A model generated the notes under the pieces. The model saw nothing but the letters and a program-made list of their open reading frames with translations, searched no databases and was not told the origin of the DNA. The translations under genes and the position numbers were made by a program. From a virus, in IMG/VR virus record IMGVR_UViG_3300030085_004068, positions 1-21,802 of that record: 21,802 nt of DNA. The stretch is one strand, 5' to 3'. Shown here one piece after another: positions 1-5,320 of the stretch (position 1 is its first letter; the number at the start of each line of letters is the position of its first letter).

Positions 1-420
1 CTCCAAACCGTAAACACCGCCACTAGTGCCACAGTCAAGATACGAGATGCCAAGTTTAGCAAGCCTGTCTGCCCGTCTGCGAGAGTCCTTAAAATTACTA
101 TTGCCATGATCAATAATAATATCTCCCTCCACACAAAACTGTAGTAACTCATTTAATGTTTCCTCTACTAATTCTGCTGGTACGACCATCATAAAGATTC
201 CAGGAACTTTTACCGTATCAGTAAATACACCCTTATCAGAATGAACTACTTGAACAAGGCCTTCCAGAGAAGGGGTACATCCACTAATATAACCCTTTTC
301 AAATTGTTGATTAGCTTTTTCATAGTTCCTCCGATAACCCCAGACTTCAATGCCTGCTTTTAACATTCGGCGGGACATGCCTTCGCCCATCCTACCTAAC
401 CCAATTAAACCTACCTTCAT
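1..420 (-). CDS. gnd: 6-phosphogluconate dehydrogenase, N-terminal part (runs off the window)
   Basis: This is the NADP-binding domain of a 6-phosphogluconate dehydrogenase, the enzyme that oxidises and decarboxylates 6-phosphogluconate to ribulose 5-phosphate with gain of NADPH. The reading frame is open from the ATG at 420 to base 1 (140 codons), so the C-terminal part lies outside the window. The protein opens with the Rossmann motif GLGRMG (residues 7-12). Residues 107-112 read DHGNSN and residues 130-136 read GTSGGVY, both typical of the family's substrate-binding region. The start overlaps the stop of the upstream 77-residue gene as ATGA, so the two are probably translationally coupled. 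Cyanophages commonly carry gnd, and it is thought to supply NADPH and pentoses for nucleotide synthesis. The assignment is firm; only the full length is unknown. Confidence 0.93.
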   Translation of the reverse strand, partial: MKVGLIGLGRMGEGMSRRMLKAGIEVWGYRRNYEKANQQFEKGYISGCTPSLEGLVQVVHSDKGVFTDTVKVPGIFMMVVPAELVEETLNELLQFCVEGDIIIDHGNSNFKDSRRRADRLAKLGISYLDCGTSGGVYGLE

Positions 421-650
421 CCTTTAACCTCTTTTTGAAAATATTCTGGAAGGGGACATCCCTTGAACTCGTTAATTTCGTTTACTGATAATACAAACAT
501 GGTAACAAAACCAAGACAGAAAGCGAAAAGCATCTGAGGAAAGTTATAGTTTCCCATATATGCAGTGGGATCAGGCTCATCATCGTGAGGATGAATATGC
601 TTCGCTATTTTTTCTATTCTTTCTCTTTTTTGCCTCTCGTTTTCATTCAT
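417..650 (-). CDS. Small single-pass membrane protein, unknown function (77 aa)
   Basis: I do not recognise a family. The N-terminal third is charged and hydrophilic, rich in Lys, Arg, Glu and His. One hydrophobic segment follows at about residues 39-56 (MLFAFCLGFVTMFVLSV), and then a short polar tail of about 20 residues. It is probably a single-pass membrane protein. The gene sits between a 27-residue membrane peptide (one base upstream) and gnd (ATGA overlap downstream), in the same transcription unit as plastocyanin and terminal oxidase. A role at the photosynthetic membrane is therefore possible, but this is only inference from position. Confidence 0.75.
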   Translation of the reverse strand: MNENERQKRERIEKIAKHIHPHDDEPDPTAYMGNYNFPQMLFAFCLGFVTMFVLSVNEINEFKGCPLPEYFQKEVKG

Positions 651-651
651 C

Positions 652-735
652 TTAACCTCTGAATCTACCTGGCCATGTTAGTTGCATTCCAGCAACTAGC
701 AATGAAATGAAAGCAAATACAAACAATAAACTCAT
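652..735 (-). CDS. 27-residue single-helix membrane peptide coupled to the terminal oxidase
   Basis: This short frame begins with an ATG that overlaps the stop codon of the upstream oxidase gene as ATGA and ends one base before the next start. It encodes 27 residues: an almost uninterrupted hydrophobic helix (residues 2-18, beginning SLLFVFAF), then a short tail ending in GRFRG. Size and layout resemble the tiny single-helix subunits of photosystems and the cytochrome b6f complex, but I cannot match it to a named one. The tight overlaps on both sides, together with the membrane-helix composition, are the evidence that it is a real gene. It may help hold or assemble the oxidase at the thylakoid membrane; that is inference. 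Confidence 0.65.
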   Translation of the reverse strand: MSLLFVFAFISLLVAGMQLTWPGRFRG

Positions 736-1238
736 TTAATCATCTCCATTGCTTCTTCTAATTCTTTTGAATGTGCTAATTCATCATTTAAGATCTCAAG
801 GATCTTTTCATCTGGACCATTCTCTGCAAGATACTTGGCGTATGTAGTAGCAGCGTGAATCTCTACTTCATAAGACAAATGGTATGCAGAGCGAGGAGCC
901 ACCCAGTAATAAGCCACATTGACCCAATAATATATGAGAACGAGGTGTCTGGCAAAAGCGCGATCGATCCAATAACGATTACCGTCCCGACTTTCCATAT
1001 ACTCCAGATGTTCGGTTTCATTAATCGTTTGAGCGAAGTGTTCTTTCATCAAGTATAGGTGTTCTGGACCACGCAAACCCAAAGATTCTCTTAAATGCAA
1101 CACACTCAAGAATGCAAAATAAGGTGCCCGAGCAATCTCCTCAAGCACCCAGAATCTTTGATAATCTCTTCCTTGATATAAGAAGTCAATGATCGCTACA
1201 GTAATATTGAGTGTAACTTCATTGAATTTTTTCATCAT
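732..1238 (-). CDS. ptox: Plastoquinol terminal oxidase (alternative oxidase family)
   Basis: This is a di-iron quinol oxidase of the alternative oxidase/PTOX family. It moves electrons from plastoquinol to oxygen, relieving over-reduction upstream of photosystem I. The family's iron ligands are visible: E33 in LEEIARAPYF, the pair E74 and H77 in NETEH, E126 in VEIHA, and the pair E153 and H156 in DELAH. The motif SVLHLRESLG (residues 45-54) is also typical. At 168 residues it is compact and lacks a long N-terminal extension. Its start overlaps the stop of plastocyanin as ATGA, and its stop overlaps the next tiny gene in the same way. Marine cyanophages are known to carry PTOX next to plastocyanin, which this arrangement matches. 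It probably acts on the cytoplasmic face of the host thylakoid. Confidence 0.93.
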   Translation of the reverse strand: MMKKFNEVTLNITVAIIDFLYQGRDYQRFWVLEEIARAPYFAFLSVLHLRESLGLRGPEHLYLMKEHFAQTINETEHLEYMESRDGNRYWIDRAFARHLVLIYYWVNVAYYWVAPRSAYHLSYEVEIHAATTYAKYLAENGPDEKILEILNDELAHSKELEEAMEMIK

Positions 1239-1558
1239 TCAACATGCACAGTACCAATCATACCAGCTCCTTTGTGGGGAGCACACCAATAAGTATAGTC
1301 ACCTGGATCATTAAAGACAAGATCAAACTCTTCACCTGGTAACATTGCCAGGGATTCATGACCTAAGTCTGGACGATCCTCAACGATTACATTGTGTGGT
1401 GGAAGCATGTTATTAACAAAATGAACTGATTCGCCAGCACTGATTGTAACTTCTGCAGGATCAAATACTAAGTTGCCATTGGAACCCATCTGGACATCTA
1501 CAGCCCATGCAGGAGCACTAAAAAATAGTGTAGCGAGAAGTGCGAAAAAGAACTTCAT
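1235..1558 (-). CDS. petE: Plastocyanin
   Basis: This is a small blue-copper electron carrier that moves electrons from cytochrome b6f to photosystem I in the thylakoid lumen. The precursor has a signal peptide of about 19 residues ending in the cleavage motif AWA, and a mature domain of about 88 residues. The four copper ligands are in place: H55 (PPHNV), C92, H95 and M100 in the motif CAPHKGAGM. Mature plastocyanins are usually about 97-105 residues, so this one is somewhat short, as is typical of cyanophage copies. The upstream gene ends 23 bases before the start, so the gene is probably read through from there. The downstream oxidase starts inside its stop codon. The assignment is firm. 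Confidence 0.95.
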   Translation of the reverse strand: MKFFFALLATLFFSAPAWAVDVQMGSNGNLVFDPAEVTISAGESVHFVNNMLPPHNVIVEDRPDLGHESLAMLPGEEFDLVFNDPGDYTYWCAPHKGAGMIGTVHVE

Positions 1559-1581
1559 ATTAGTTTACTCGACTACACTAT

Positions 1582-1794
1582 CTATATCTTTCTGATTGAA
1601 ATGTAACGTGGATTTGTCTTGACTTCCTGACTTACAAGTTCACCAAATTCTGTAACACAGTTACACCATTTTTTTCTCAAATCTTTACACTCTTGCGAGT
1701 ATTTTGTTGCTGGATTATTAAAAAGCAAGAACCACTCATGCCAAATGGCAGAACACTGATCAGATTTTTTGTTCAGATGTGGTTCTTGGTACAA
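1582..1794 (-). CDS. Small unknown protein, start uncertain (possible frameshift)
   Basis: The frame encodes about 70 residues, rich in Trp, Cys and charged residues (for example CKDLRKKWCNC in the middle), with no signal or membrane segment. I do not recognise it. The only available start in frame is a TTG at 1794 with no visible Shine-Dalgarno sequence. An ATG at 1801 overlaps the upstream stop as TAATG, the junction style used all over this window, but it is in another frame and stops after 13 codons. Removing the single G at 1792 would join that ATG to this frame as MKIYQEPH. So either the gene starts at TTG, or a one-base insertion or sequencing error has broken its start. Confidence 0.5.
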   Translation of the reverse strand: MYQEPHLNKKSDQCSAIWHEWFLLFNNPATKYSQECKDLRKKWCNCVTEFGELVSQEVKTNPRYISIRKI

Positions 1795-1800
1795 TTTTCA

Positions 1801-2232
1801 TTACATCTTATATGTGTCATCCGACTTAGGAGGTCCCTGTGTAAGTTGAACAGGTGCCTGCTCGATCCTGATTGTTTGAGCAGGAGCAGTTTGTGATGCT
1901 TTTTCAATTAGTCTTTCTATGTCTGATCTACTAAGACCCCCGTTTCCATTTTTATCTCCATTCTTTTTCGCTGTCTGAACACCGAAAGTAGCCAAAACTC
2001 CCGTGAAGACGCTGGCTATGAATGTCGGATCGAGTTTCTGTTCGGGAATACCCAGAGCAGGTGGTAACTTTATGTACGCAAGAGTTAAAATACCACCTGA
2101 CCATACTAAGATTCCTAAGCGTACAAAAGTAGAAAGAATAGCAAGTTGCTCATCAGAATCATCAATTTTATCTTTGAGTTTGCCTATGGGGCCCTTTTTC
2201 TTAGGGTCTTCTCCTTTTACTTCTTCTGCCAT
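1801..2232 (-). CDS. Two-helix membrane protein, unknown (holin-like topology)
   Basis: The protein has 143 residues. The N-terminus is highly charged (about residues 1-28). Two hydrophobic segments follow, at about residues 30-54 (LAILSTFVRLGILVWSGGIL onward) and 70-86 (FIASVFTGVLATFGVQT). The C-terminal half is polar and rich in Gln, Pro and Lys, without a recognisable domain. Two membrane helices with charged ends would fit a holin or a membrane-bound accessory protein, and a lysozyme-like gene lies 1.4 kb upstream on the same strand. No holin-specific motif is visible, so this remains a guess. A late-type promoter box (GATAAATA) lies 23-30 bases before the start, which points to late expression. 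Confidence 0.7.
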   Translation of the reverse strand: MAEEVKGEDPKKKGPIGKLKDKIDDSDEQLAILSTFVRLGILVWSGGILTLAYIKLPPALGIPEQKLDPTFIASVFTGVLATFGVQTAKKNGDKNGNGGLSRSDIERLIEKASQTAPAQTIRIEQAPVQLTQGPPKSDDTYKM

Positions 2233-2254
2233 AAATTCCCGATGAACGCAAATT

Positions 2255-2262
2255 TATTTATC
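2255..2262 (-). promoter_or_regulatory. Late-type promoter box GATAAATA
   Basis: On the minus strand this reads GATAAATA, one base from the T4 late promoter TATAAATA and matching the looser ATAAATA core reported for cyanomyoviruses. It lies in the 45-base gap between the HExxH-protein gene and the two-helix membrane protein gene. That would place a transcript start about 15-18 bases before the ATG at 2232. The region is AT-rich, so chance is possible. Confidence 0.45.
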
Positions 2263-2277
2263 AATAAGATGCGTAAA

Positions 2278-3129
2278 TCAGTGACTATGATGGAACTTAT
2301 ATCCCTTATGCTTTCTACCTACACGATGATGGCGATGGCCATATCCATGCTTATGATAATGGGCATGAATTCTATCAGTTTTTGGGTGGTAATGAAGATG
2401 AGAATGCACTTGTGGATAGTAGAAAAAATATGGATTATACTCATACTCATATTCAATATGAGGTAGATAATTATTTTCTTCCAACCATTCTCGTGTCAAA
2501 GGAGTGGGTTCATAGTCAGTCCACATAGAGCCACGAGCACAAGATTCAAGTGCATCCTGAGTCATCTTTTCACTCTTACCTGCCCATGTTGCTTCTGCTT
2601 CCCAGGGCACAGCATTAGCAGGATAAGTTCGCTTCACCATCTCACGCCAGATCGGTGGTACATCTTCCTCAGGCAGAATAATAGCAATCATACTATTATC
2701 AATAGTTCCTGCCATACAATCCTGTGCAGCGTGCCATCCTTCATGACGCATCACACTCATTAGAGCTCCAGGGCGACTCATATAACGCTTATTGAGGAAG
2801 AAATTATTGCTTACAGTGTGATAAACACCACGATGCCCGTAAGGAAAATACTTCTCTGGTGCTAGAAACACTTTAACTCCGACTGCATTGAGAGCAGTGA
2901 GCATTCGGTTGAACTCGTCAGCAATAAAAGTAAACTCATCAGTATTGGGATACTGACTAGAAATATCCAAAAGACTAAAGACCTGTTCGACTTCATCGGT
3001 GCATTCCCTCAGTATCATACACCCCAGTGAATCCATAGTTCCATAACCCTTAGTAATCTTAGAGTCATCAGCAAGTGCAGGAGTTCCCAGTGAAACTGCT
3101 GCAAGCATAGCAAGAATTGTTTTTTTCAT
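2278..3129 (-). CDS. Secreted putative zinc metallopeptidase with His-rich C-terminal tail
   Basis: The 283-residue protein has a clear signal peptide (MKKTILAMLAA..., cleavage after ALA at residue 20), so it should be exported. Residues 126-135 (SVMRHEGWHA) contain an HExxH zinc-binding motif, H129-E130-H133, in a hydrophobic helix-like setting typical of zinc peptidases. Several cysteines (C37, C43, C138 and others) could form disulphides. The last 42 residues or so contain about 15 histidines in repeats of the HYH/HRHH kind, suggesting metal binding. The third zinc ligand is not obvious. The stop is followed 45 bases later by the next gene; the upstream stop abuts the ATG (TAAATG). It could help break the host envelope together with the lysozyme-like protein two genes upstream, or act on virion or surface proteins. 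Substrate unknown. Confidence 0.7.
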   Translation of the reverse strand: MKKTILAMLAAVSLGTPALADDSKITKGYGTMDSLGCMILRECTDEVEQVFSLLDISSQYPNTDEFTFIADEFNRMLTALNAVGVKVFLAPEKYFPYGHRGVYHTVSNNFFLNKRYMSRPGALMSVMRHEGWHAAQDCMAGTIDNSMIAIILPEEDVPPIWREMVKRTYPANAVPWEAEATWAGKSEKMTQDALESCARGSMWTDYEPTPLTREWLEENNYLPHIEYEYEYNPYFFYYPQVHSHLHYHPKTDRIHAHYHKHGYGHRHHRVGRKHKGYKFHHSH

Positions 3130-3624
3130 TTAAAATTTTCCGATACCAGTGCCAGAATTCCATCCTCCAGGTCCTTCATGAAAGTTTTCAGAACCACCAG
3201 GAGGATTCAATTGTATTGTAGTCGAAGAACTGCTTGTTGCAAGCTCATACATCTTTTGATGAATGTCTTCGGATTCCACAGAGAAACTCTTTTCAAACTC
3301 TTGACGTTTGATTTCTGTTTCTCTCTCCATGTAATCTTTTTGTTTGTCAGTGTATTCAGGAGCAGGTCCAAACCATTCATCATCTTTTAGATATACAGGT
3401 GCAGGAATACCAGTATACCTATTTTCTGGAGAAATGTCACCATAAGGACTATACCCGTGACTCAAATGTCCTGGACCACACTCAACAATAGGTGCCTCCA
3501 ATTCACTGTAATCAATTACATCCTCGTCGATTGCACGTTCTGCATTAACCTTTGGCCAACTAATCGTGTTACCTAAGGCATCTTTAAAAGATGTCATTGC
3601 CTGCTCGATTTTTTTCTTGATCAT
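3130..3624 (-). CDS. Unknown protein (164 aa), hydrophilic
   Basis: No known domain is visible. The protein is hydrophilic, with a Pro/Gly/Tyr-rich middle (about residues 48-90, including GPGHLSHGYSPYGD), a charged helix-forming stretch (about residues 91-126, rich in Lys, Glu and Gln) and a Ser/Thr/Gly-rich C-terminus ending in GGWNSGTGIGKF. There is no signal peptide. Its ATG overlaps the stop of the lysozyme-like gene as ATGA, and its stop abuts the start of the HExxH-protein gene, so the three are probably made together. A structural or virion-associated role is possible but not shown. Confidence 0.75.
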   Translation of the reverse strand: MIKKKIEQAMTSFKDALGNTISWPKVNAERAIDEDVIDYSELEAPIVECGPGHLSHGYSPYGDISPENRYTGIPAPVYLKDDEWFGPAPEYTDKQKDYMERETEIKRQEFEKSFSVESEDIHQKMYELATSSSSTTIQLNPPGGSENFHEGPGGWNSGTGIGKF

Positions 3625-4220
3625 GATAGCGTAAGTCGTTTGGAATAGTCGTATGCATATTGTTCACGATGTCCCTTAATGCCCCAGCCTAACCAATAAT
3701 AAGCAGGGACCATATATTGACTAACAGTATACCCACGTCCTTCAAATTCAGGAAGGTATCGTTGAAATACAGATTCATTAATCATGTAATTAGTTTGCCC
3801 TTCAAGACTGCTAGGGTCGCAATCATAGGTCTTACAAAATCTACCAAGATTATTATATCGATTTATTGAGGTCCACTGAACAAGACCATACCCACCCCTA
3901 TGGCAAGCGTCGTAAGGAACTCTAGCCCCTCCCTCGCATATGTTGGGATGGAAGTTGCTTTCCGATTTAATGTTTCCCATGATTGTTGCAAGGGCATTAC
4001 GATCGGAAATCTTGGTTTTTTCTTGGAGTTTTTCCAGGACATATTTTTCGTTGAAGTTACAGTCAGGACACTTCCAAGTTTCCTTTTTTTCTTCCATGTA
4101 TTCTTCCACTGGAAGTGATACTATCTTTTTTTCTGGAGGGGCACTAGATTGTAACAACAATCCAGTAACTCCAAGAACAGCGGTTGCAGTAATAGCAGTA
4201 GAAAGAATCATATTCCTCAT
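3621..4220 (-). CDS. Membrane-anchored phage lysozyme-like protein
   Basis: The protein has 199 residues. An N-terminal hydrophobic segment (about residues 5-24) looks like a signal anchor or signal peptide. A linker with a CPDC pair (C51, C54) follows, then a domain resembling the phage tail-type lysozyme family (Phage_lysozyme2). Residues 76-90 (ALATIMGNIKSESNF) hold the likely catalytic glutamate E87, and GGYGLVQW (109-116) followed by the Asn/Arg-rich RYNNLGRF is typical of that fold. It probably cleaves peptidoglycan, either as an endolysin exported by its anchor or as a tail-associated lysin. A perfect consensus promoter lies immediately upstream, giving a very short leader of about 8 bases. 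Downstream genes overlap or abut, so it leads an operon. Catalysis is inferred from motif only. Confidence 0.78.
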   Translation of the reverse strand: MRNMILSTAITATAVLGVTGLLLQSSAPPEKKIVSLPVEEYMEEKKETWKCPDCNFNEKYVLEKLQEKTKISDRNALATIMGNIKSESNFHPNICEGGARVPYDACHRGGYGLVQWTSINRYNNLGRFCKTYDCDPSSLEGQTNYMINESVFQRYLPEFEGRGYTVSQYMVPAYYWLGWGIKGHREQYAYDYSKRLTLS

Positions 4221-4234
4221 AATTTTACATCCCT

Positions 4235-4263
4235 ATTATACCAACAAAGAAAGGGGCTGTCAA
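4235..4263 (-). promoter_or_regulatory. Perfect sigma70-type promoter TTGACA-17-TATAAT before the lysozyme operon
   Basis: On the minus strand TTGACA (4258-4263) and TATAAT (4235-4240) are separated by exactly 17 bases. Both boxes match consensus completely. The expected transcript start is near 4228, only about 8 bases before the ATG at 4220, so the leader is very short and without a good Shine-Dalgarno sequence. The -35 box falls in the loop of the hairpin that ends the upstream ferredoxin/hli unit. Confidence 0.85.
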
Positions 4264-4273
4264 TGCCCCTTTT
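4244..4273 (-). terminator. Terminator-like hairpin after the ferredoxin/hli unit
   Basis: Bases 4250-4257 (AAAGGGGC) pair with 4265-4272 (GCCCCTTT) around a 7-base loop. On the minus strand the stem is followed by TTTCTTTG, a poor T-run. It lies just after the stop at 4285, so it fits a rho-independent terminator of moderate strength. Its loop carries the TTGACA box of the next promoter. Confidence 0.65.
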
Positions 4274-4284
4274 GTATGATTTAT

Positions 4285-4434
4285 TTAGTTTGAGGGTGAT
4301 GGGGCATATGCGGGAATCATCATGCCCCCACCAGGACCATTGTCGTCATCATCAAAATCTCCATCAGTCAACAGGGCAGCAAAGATAAACCCTCCTATCA
4401 TGGAGAATGCTATGACTAACATGTCAGTCACCAT
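4285..4434 (-). CDS. Small single-pass membrane protein, unknown (49 aa)
   Basis: The chosen start is the ATG at 4434, which overlaps the stop of the short hli gene. A longer frame is open up to 4506 but would run through the whole hli coding sequence, so I reject it. The 49 residues hold one hydrophobic helix (residues 5-20, MLVIAFSMIGGFIFAALL) followed by an acidic stretch of consecutive Asp residues and a Gly/Pro/Met-rich tail. It is probably a small membrane protein. It is the last gene of the ferredoxin-49aa-hli-49aa unit; a terminator-like hairpin follows within 12 bases. Confidence 0.65.
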   Translation of the reverse strand: MVTDMLVIAFSMIGGFIFAALLTDGDFDDDDNGPGGGMMIPAYAPSPSN

Positions 4435-4535
4435 ATACCTGGGATAAGTTGACCAGTAGCGGCATAGGATCCCATTGCTGCGATCACACCGATCATAGCG
4501 GCCCAACCATTGATGCGTTCTGCTTTTTCGTTCAT
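4428..4535 (-). CDS. hli: Very short high-light-inducible (Hli) protein (35 aa)
   Basis: The frame from ATG 4535 to TGA 4428 encodes 35 residues containing the Hli/chlorophyll a/b-binding helix signature: E6, N9, G10 and M14 in AERINGWAAMIG, followed by a hydrophobic helix. Hli proteins are single-helix relatives of plant light-harvesting proteins that bind chlorophyll and carotenoid and protect photosystem II under light stress. This one is almost only the core helix, with five residues before it. Its ATG overlaps the stop of the preceding 49-residue gene as ATGA, and the next gene starts inside its end, so its translation is coupled on both sides. It acts in the host thylakoid membrane. Confidence 0.85.
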   Translation of the reverse strand: MNEKAERINGWAAMIGVIAAMGSYAATGQLIPGIW

Positions 4536-4681
4536 TTTCTTTCCTCTAAAGTTTTGTTTGTAATGATTATTTTTTCACCATCGTGGGTGAATTGTAGTTC
4601 GTCATCTGGATGCCATAGAAGTTCTTCGTACATGTCATCCAGTTTTTGGATGTCTCTCCAAAGTGCGTCTGGATCAGGCAT
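4532..4681 (-). CDS. Small acidic protein coupled to ferredoxin (49 aa), unknown
   Basis: The ATG at 4681 shares its A with the stop of ferredoxin (TGATG), and the stop overlaps the start of hli (ATGA). The 49 residues are acidic and hydrophilic, with no membrane segment ([20 protein letters not shown] at the start; HPDDELQFTHDGEK in the middle). No family recognised. Its fixed place between ferredoxin and hli, and the two overlaps, argue that it is a real gene. Confidence 0.65.
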   Translation of the reverse strand: MPDPDALWRDIQKLDDMYEELLWHPDDELQFTHDGEKIIITNKTLEERK

Positions 4682-4971
4682 CAGTAAAGGCTCTCCTCTT
4701 GTTCAGTTTCAATTACACAATCACTAGTGGGATATGCTACACAAGTAAGAACAAAACCTGCATCAATCTGATCATCATCCAAGAAGGATTGATCACTTTG
4801 ATCAACAGTTCCGCTTACAATCTTACCAGCACAAGATGAACAAGCACCTGCACGGCAAGAGTAGTTCATATCAATTCCACTTTCCTCAGCAGAGTCCAGG
4901 ATGTACTGGTCGTCTTCACAAGTGATGGTTTGTTCTCCATCAGGAGTGCGGAGAGTGATGTTAAATGTCAT
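4681..4971 (-). CDS. petF: Plant-type [2Fe-2S] ferredoxin
   Basis: This 96-residue protein is a photosynthetic-type ferredoxin. It accepts electrons from photosystem I and passes them to reductases such as FNR or, in cyanophages, the bilin reductases and ribonucleotide metabolism. The four cluster ligands are visible: C39, C44 and C47 in the motif CRAGACSSC, and C77 in LTCVAYP. The acidic C-terminus (ETEQEESLY) is typical. Length matches the family (about 97). A near-consensus promoter lies immediately upstream and overlaps the end of the previous gene. Three short genes follow with overlapping starts, the second being an hli. Confidence 0.95.
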   Translation of the reverse strand: MTFNITLRTPDGEQTITCEDDQYILDSAEESGIDMNYSCRAGACSSCAGKIVSGTVDQSDQSFLDDDQIDAGFVLTCVAYPTSDCVIETEQEESLY

Positions 4972-4990
4972 TGTAGTTGTGTAAAATTAT

Positions 4991-5019
4991 ATTATAGAGA
5001 AGAGTAGTTGTTAAGTCAA
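4991..5019 (-). promoter_or_regulatory. Sigma70-type promoter TTGACT-17-TATAAT before ferredoxin
   Basis: On the minus strand TTGACT (5014-5019) and a perfect TATAAT (4991-4996) are 17 bases apart. The predicted start is near 4984, about 13 bases before the ferredoxin ATG at 4971. The -35 box overlaps the stop codon of the upstream 72-residue gene, so ferredoxin can be read from its own promoter as well as from the hli unit upstream. Confidence 0.8.
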
Positions 5020-5234
5020 CCTAATTCAAGAAAGAATTTGGTATTGTCACTTGGCGTGTTCTCGTAGATAGAGGAATCGCCATATGTTTTGTGGTCTTTG
5101 TATCCAACCATACGACCTTTCGTATTTTGAAGGGCGGGTTGGAATACAATAAAGAAGAATACTCCTGGAGCACCGATAAGCAGGGCTCCCCCAATAACAT
5201 AATAAGTGAGAATTTCAAGAAGGGAGTTTTCCAT
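5016..5234 (-). CDS. Small single-pass membrane protein, unknown (72 aa)
   Basis: A hydrophobic helix spans about residues 8-30 (ILTYYVIGGALLIGAPGVFF onward), followed by a polar tail of about 40 residues rich in Lys, Asp and Asn. The layout resembles small photosystem subunits but I cannot name one. The ATG shares a base with the stop of the preceding 28-residue gene (TGATG). It lies between an hli gene and ferredoxin, so a role in the host photosynthetic membrane is plausible by position only. The competing 65-residue frame at 5021-5218 is a shadow of this one. Confidence 0.7.
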   Translation of the reverse strand: MENSLLEILTYYVIGGALLIGAPGVFFFIVFQPALQNTKGRMVGYKDHKTYGDSSIYENTPSDNTKFFLELG

Positions 5235-5320
5235 CAGTAAGTTTCAGAAAGTTGTTCGACAGTATAACCGAGAAGACAGAAGAAAGCAACGGTCGTCACG
5301 GTAAAAATAATTTCAGTCAT
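5234..5320 (-). CDS. 28-residue membrane peptide between hli and the 72-aa gene
   Basis: The ATG at 5320 overlaps the hli stop as TGATG, and its own stop overlaps the next start as TGATG. The 28 residues (MTEIIFTVTTVAFFCLLGYT at the start) form one hydrophobic helix with a short polar tail ending SETY. It resembles tiny single-helix photosystem subunits in size and shape, without a match I can name. The double coupling is the main evidence that it is translated. Confidence 0.62.
   Translation of the reverse strand: MTEIIFTVTTVAFFCLLGYTVEQLSETY

Noticed and set aside
1559-1620. Possible separate promoter for plastocyanin (TTACAT and TAGATA-like boxes)
   Set aside because: Both boxes are poor and the spacing is 16; the gene is close enough to its upstream neighbour to be co-transcribed.
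2146-2466. Plus-strand open frames, for example 106 codons here and others in the glycan island
   Set aside because: They are shadows of minus-strand genes with low-complexity or implausible composition, no ribosome sites and no family motifs.
4250-4272. Terminator hairpins read as plus-strand terminators
   Set aside because: The stems are symmetric, but no plus-strand gene precedes any of them.
4435-4506. N-terminal extension (24 residues) of the 49-aa membrane protein
   Set aside because: It runs out of frame through the short hli gene, whose signature is clear; the ATG at 4434 has the overlap expected in this window.
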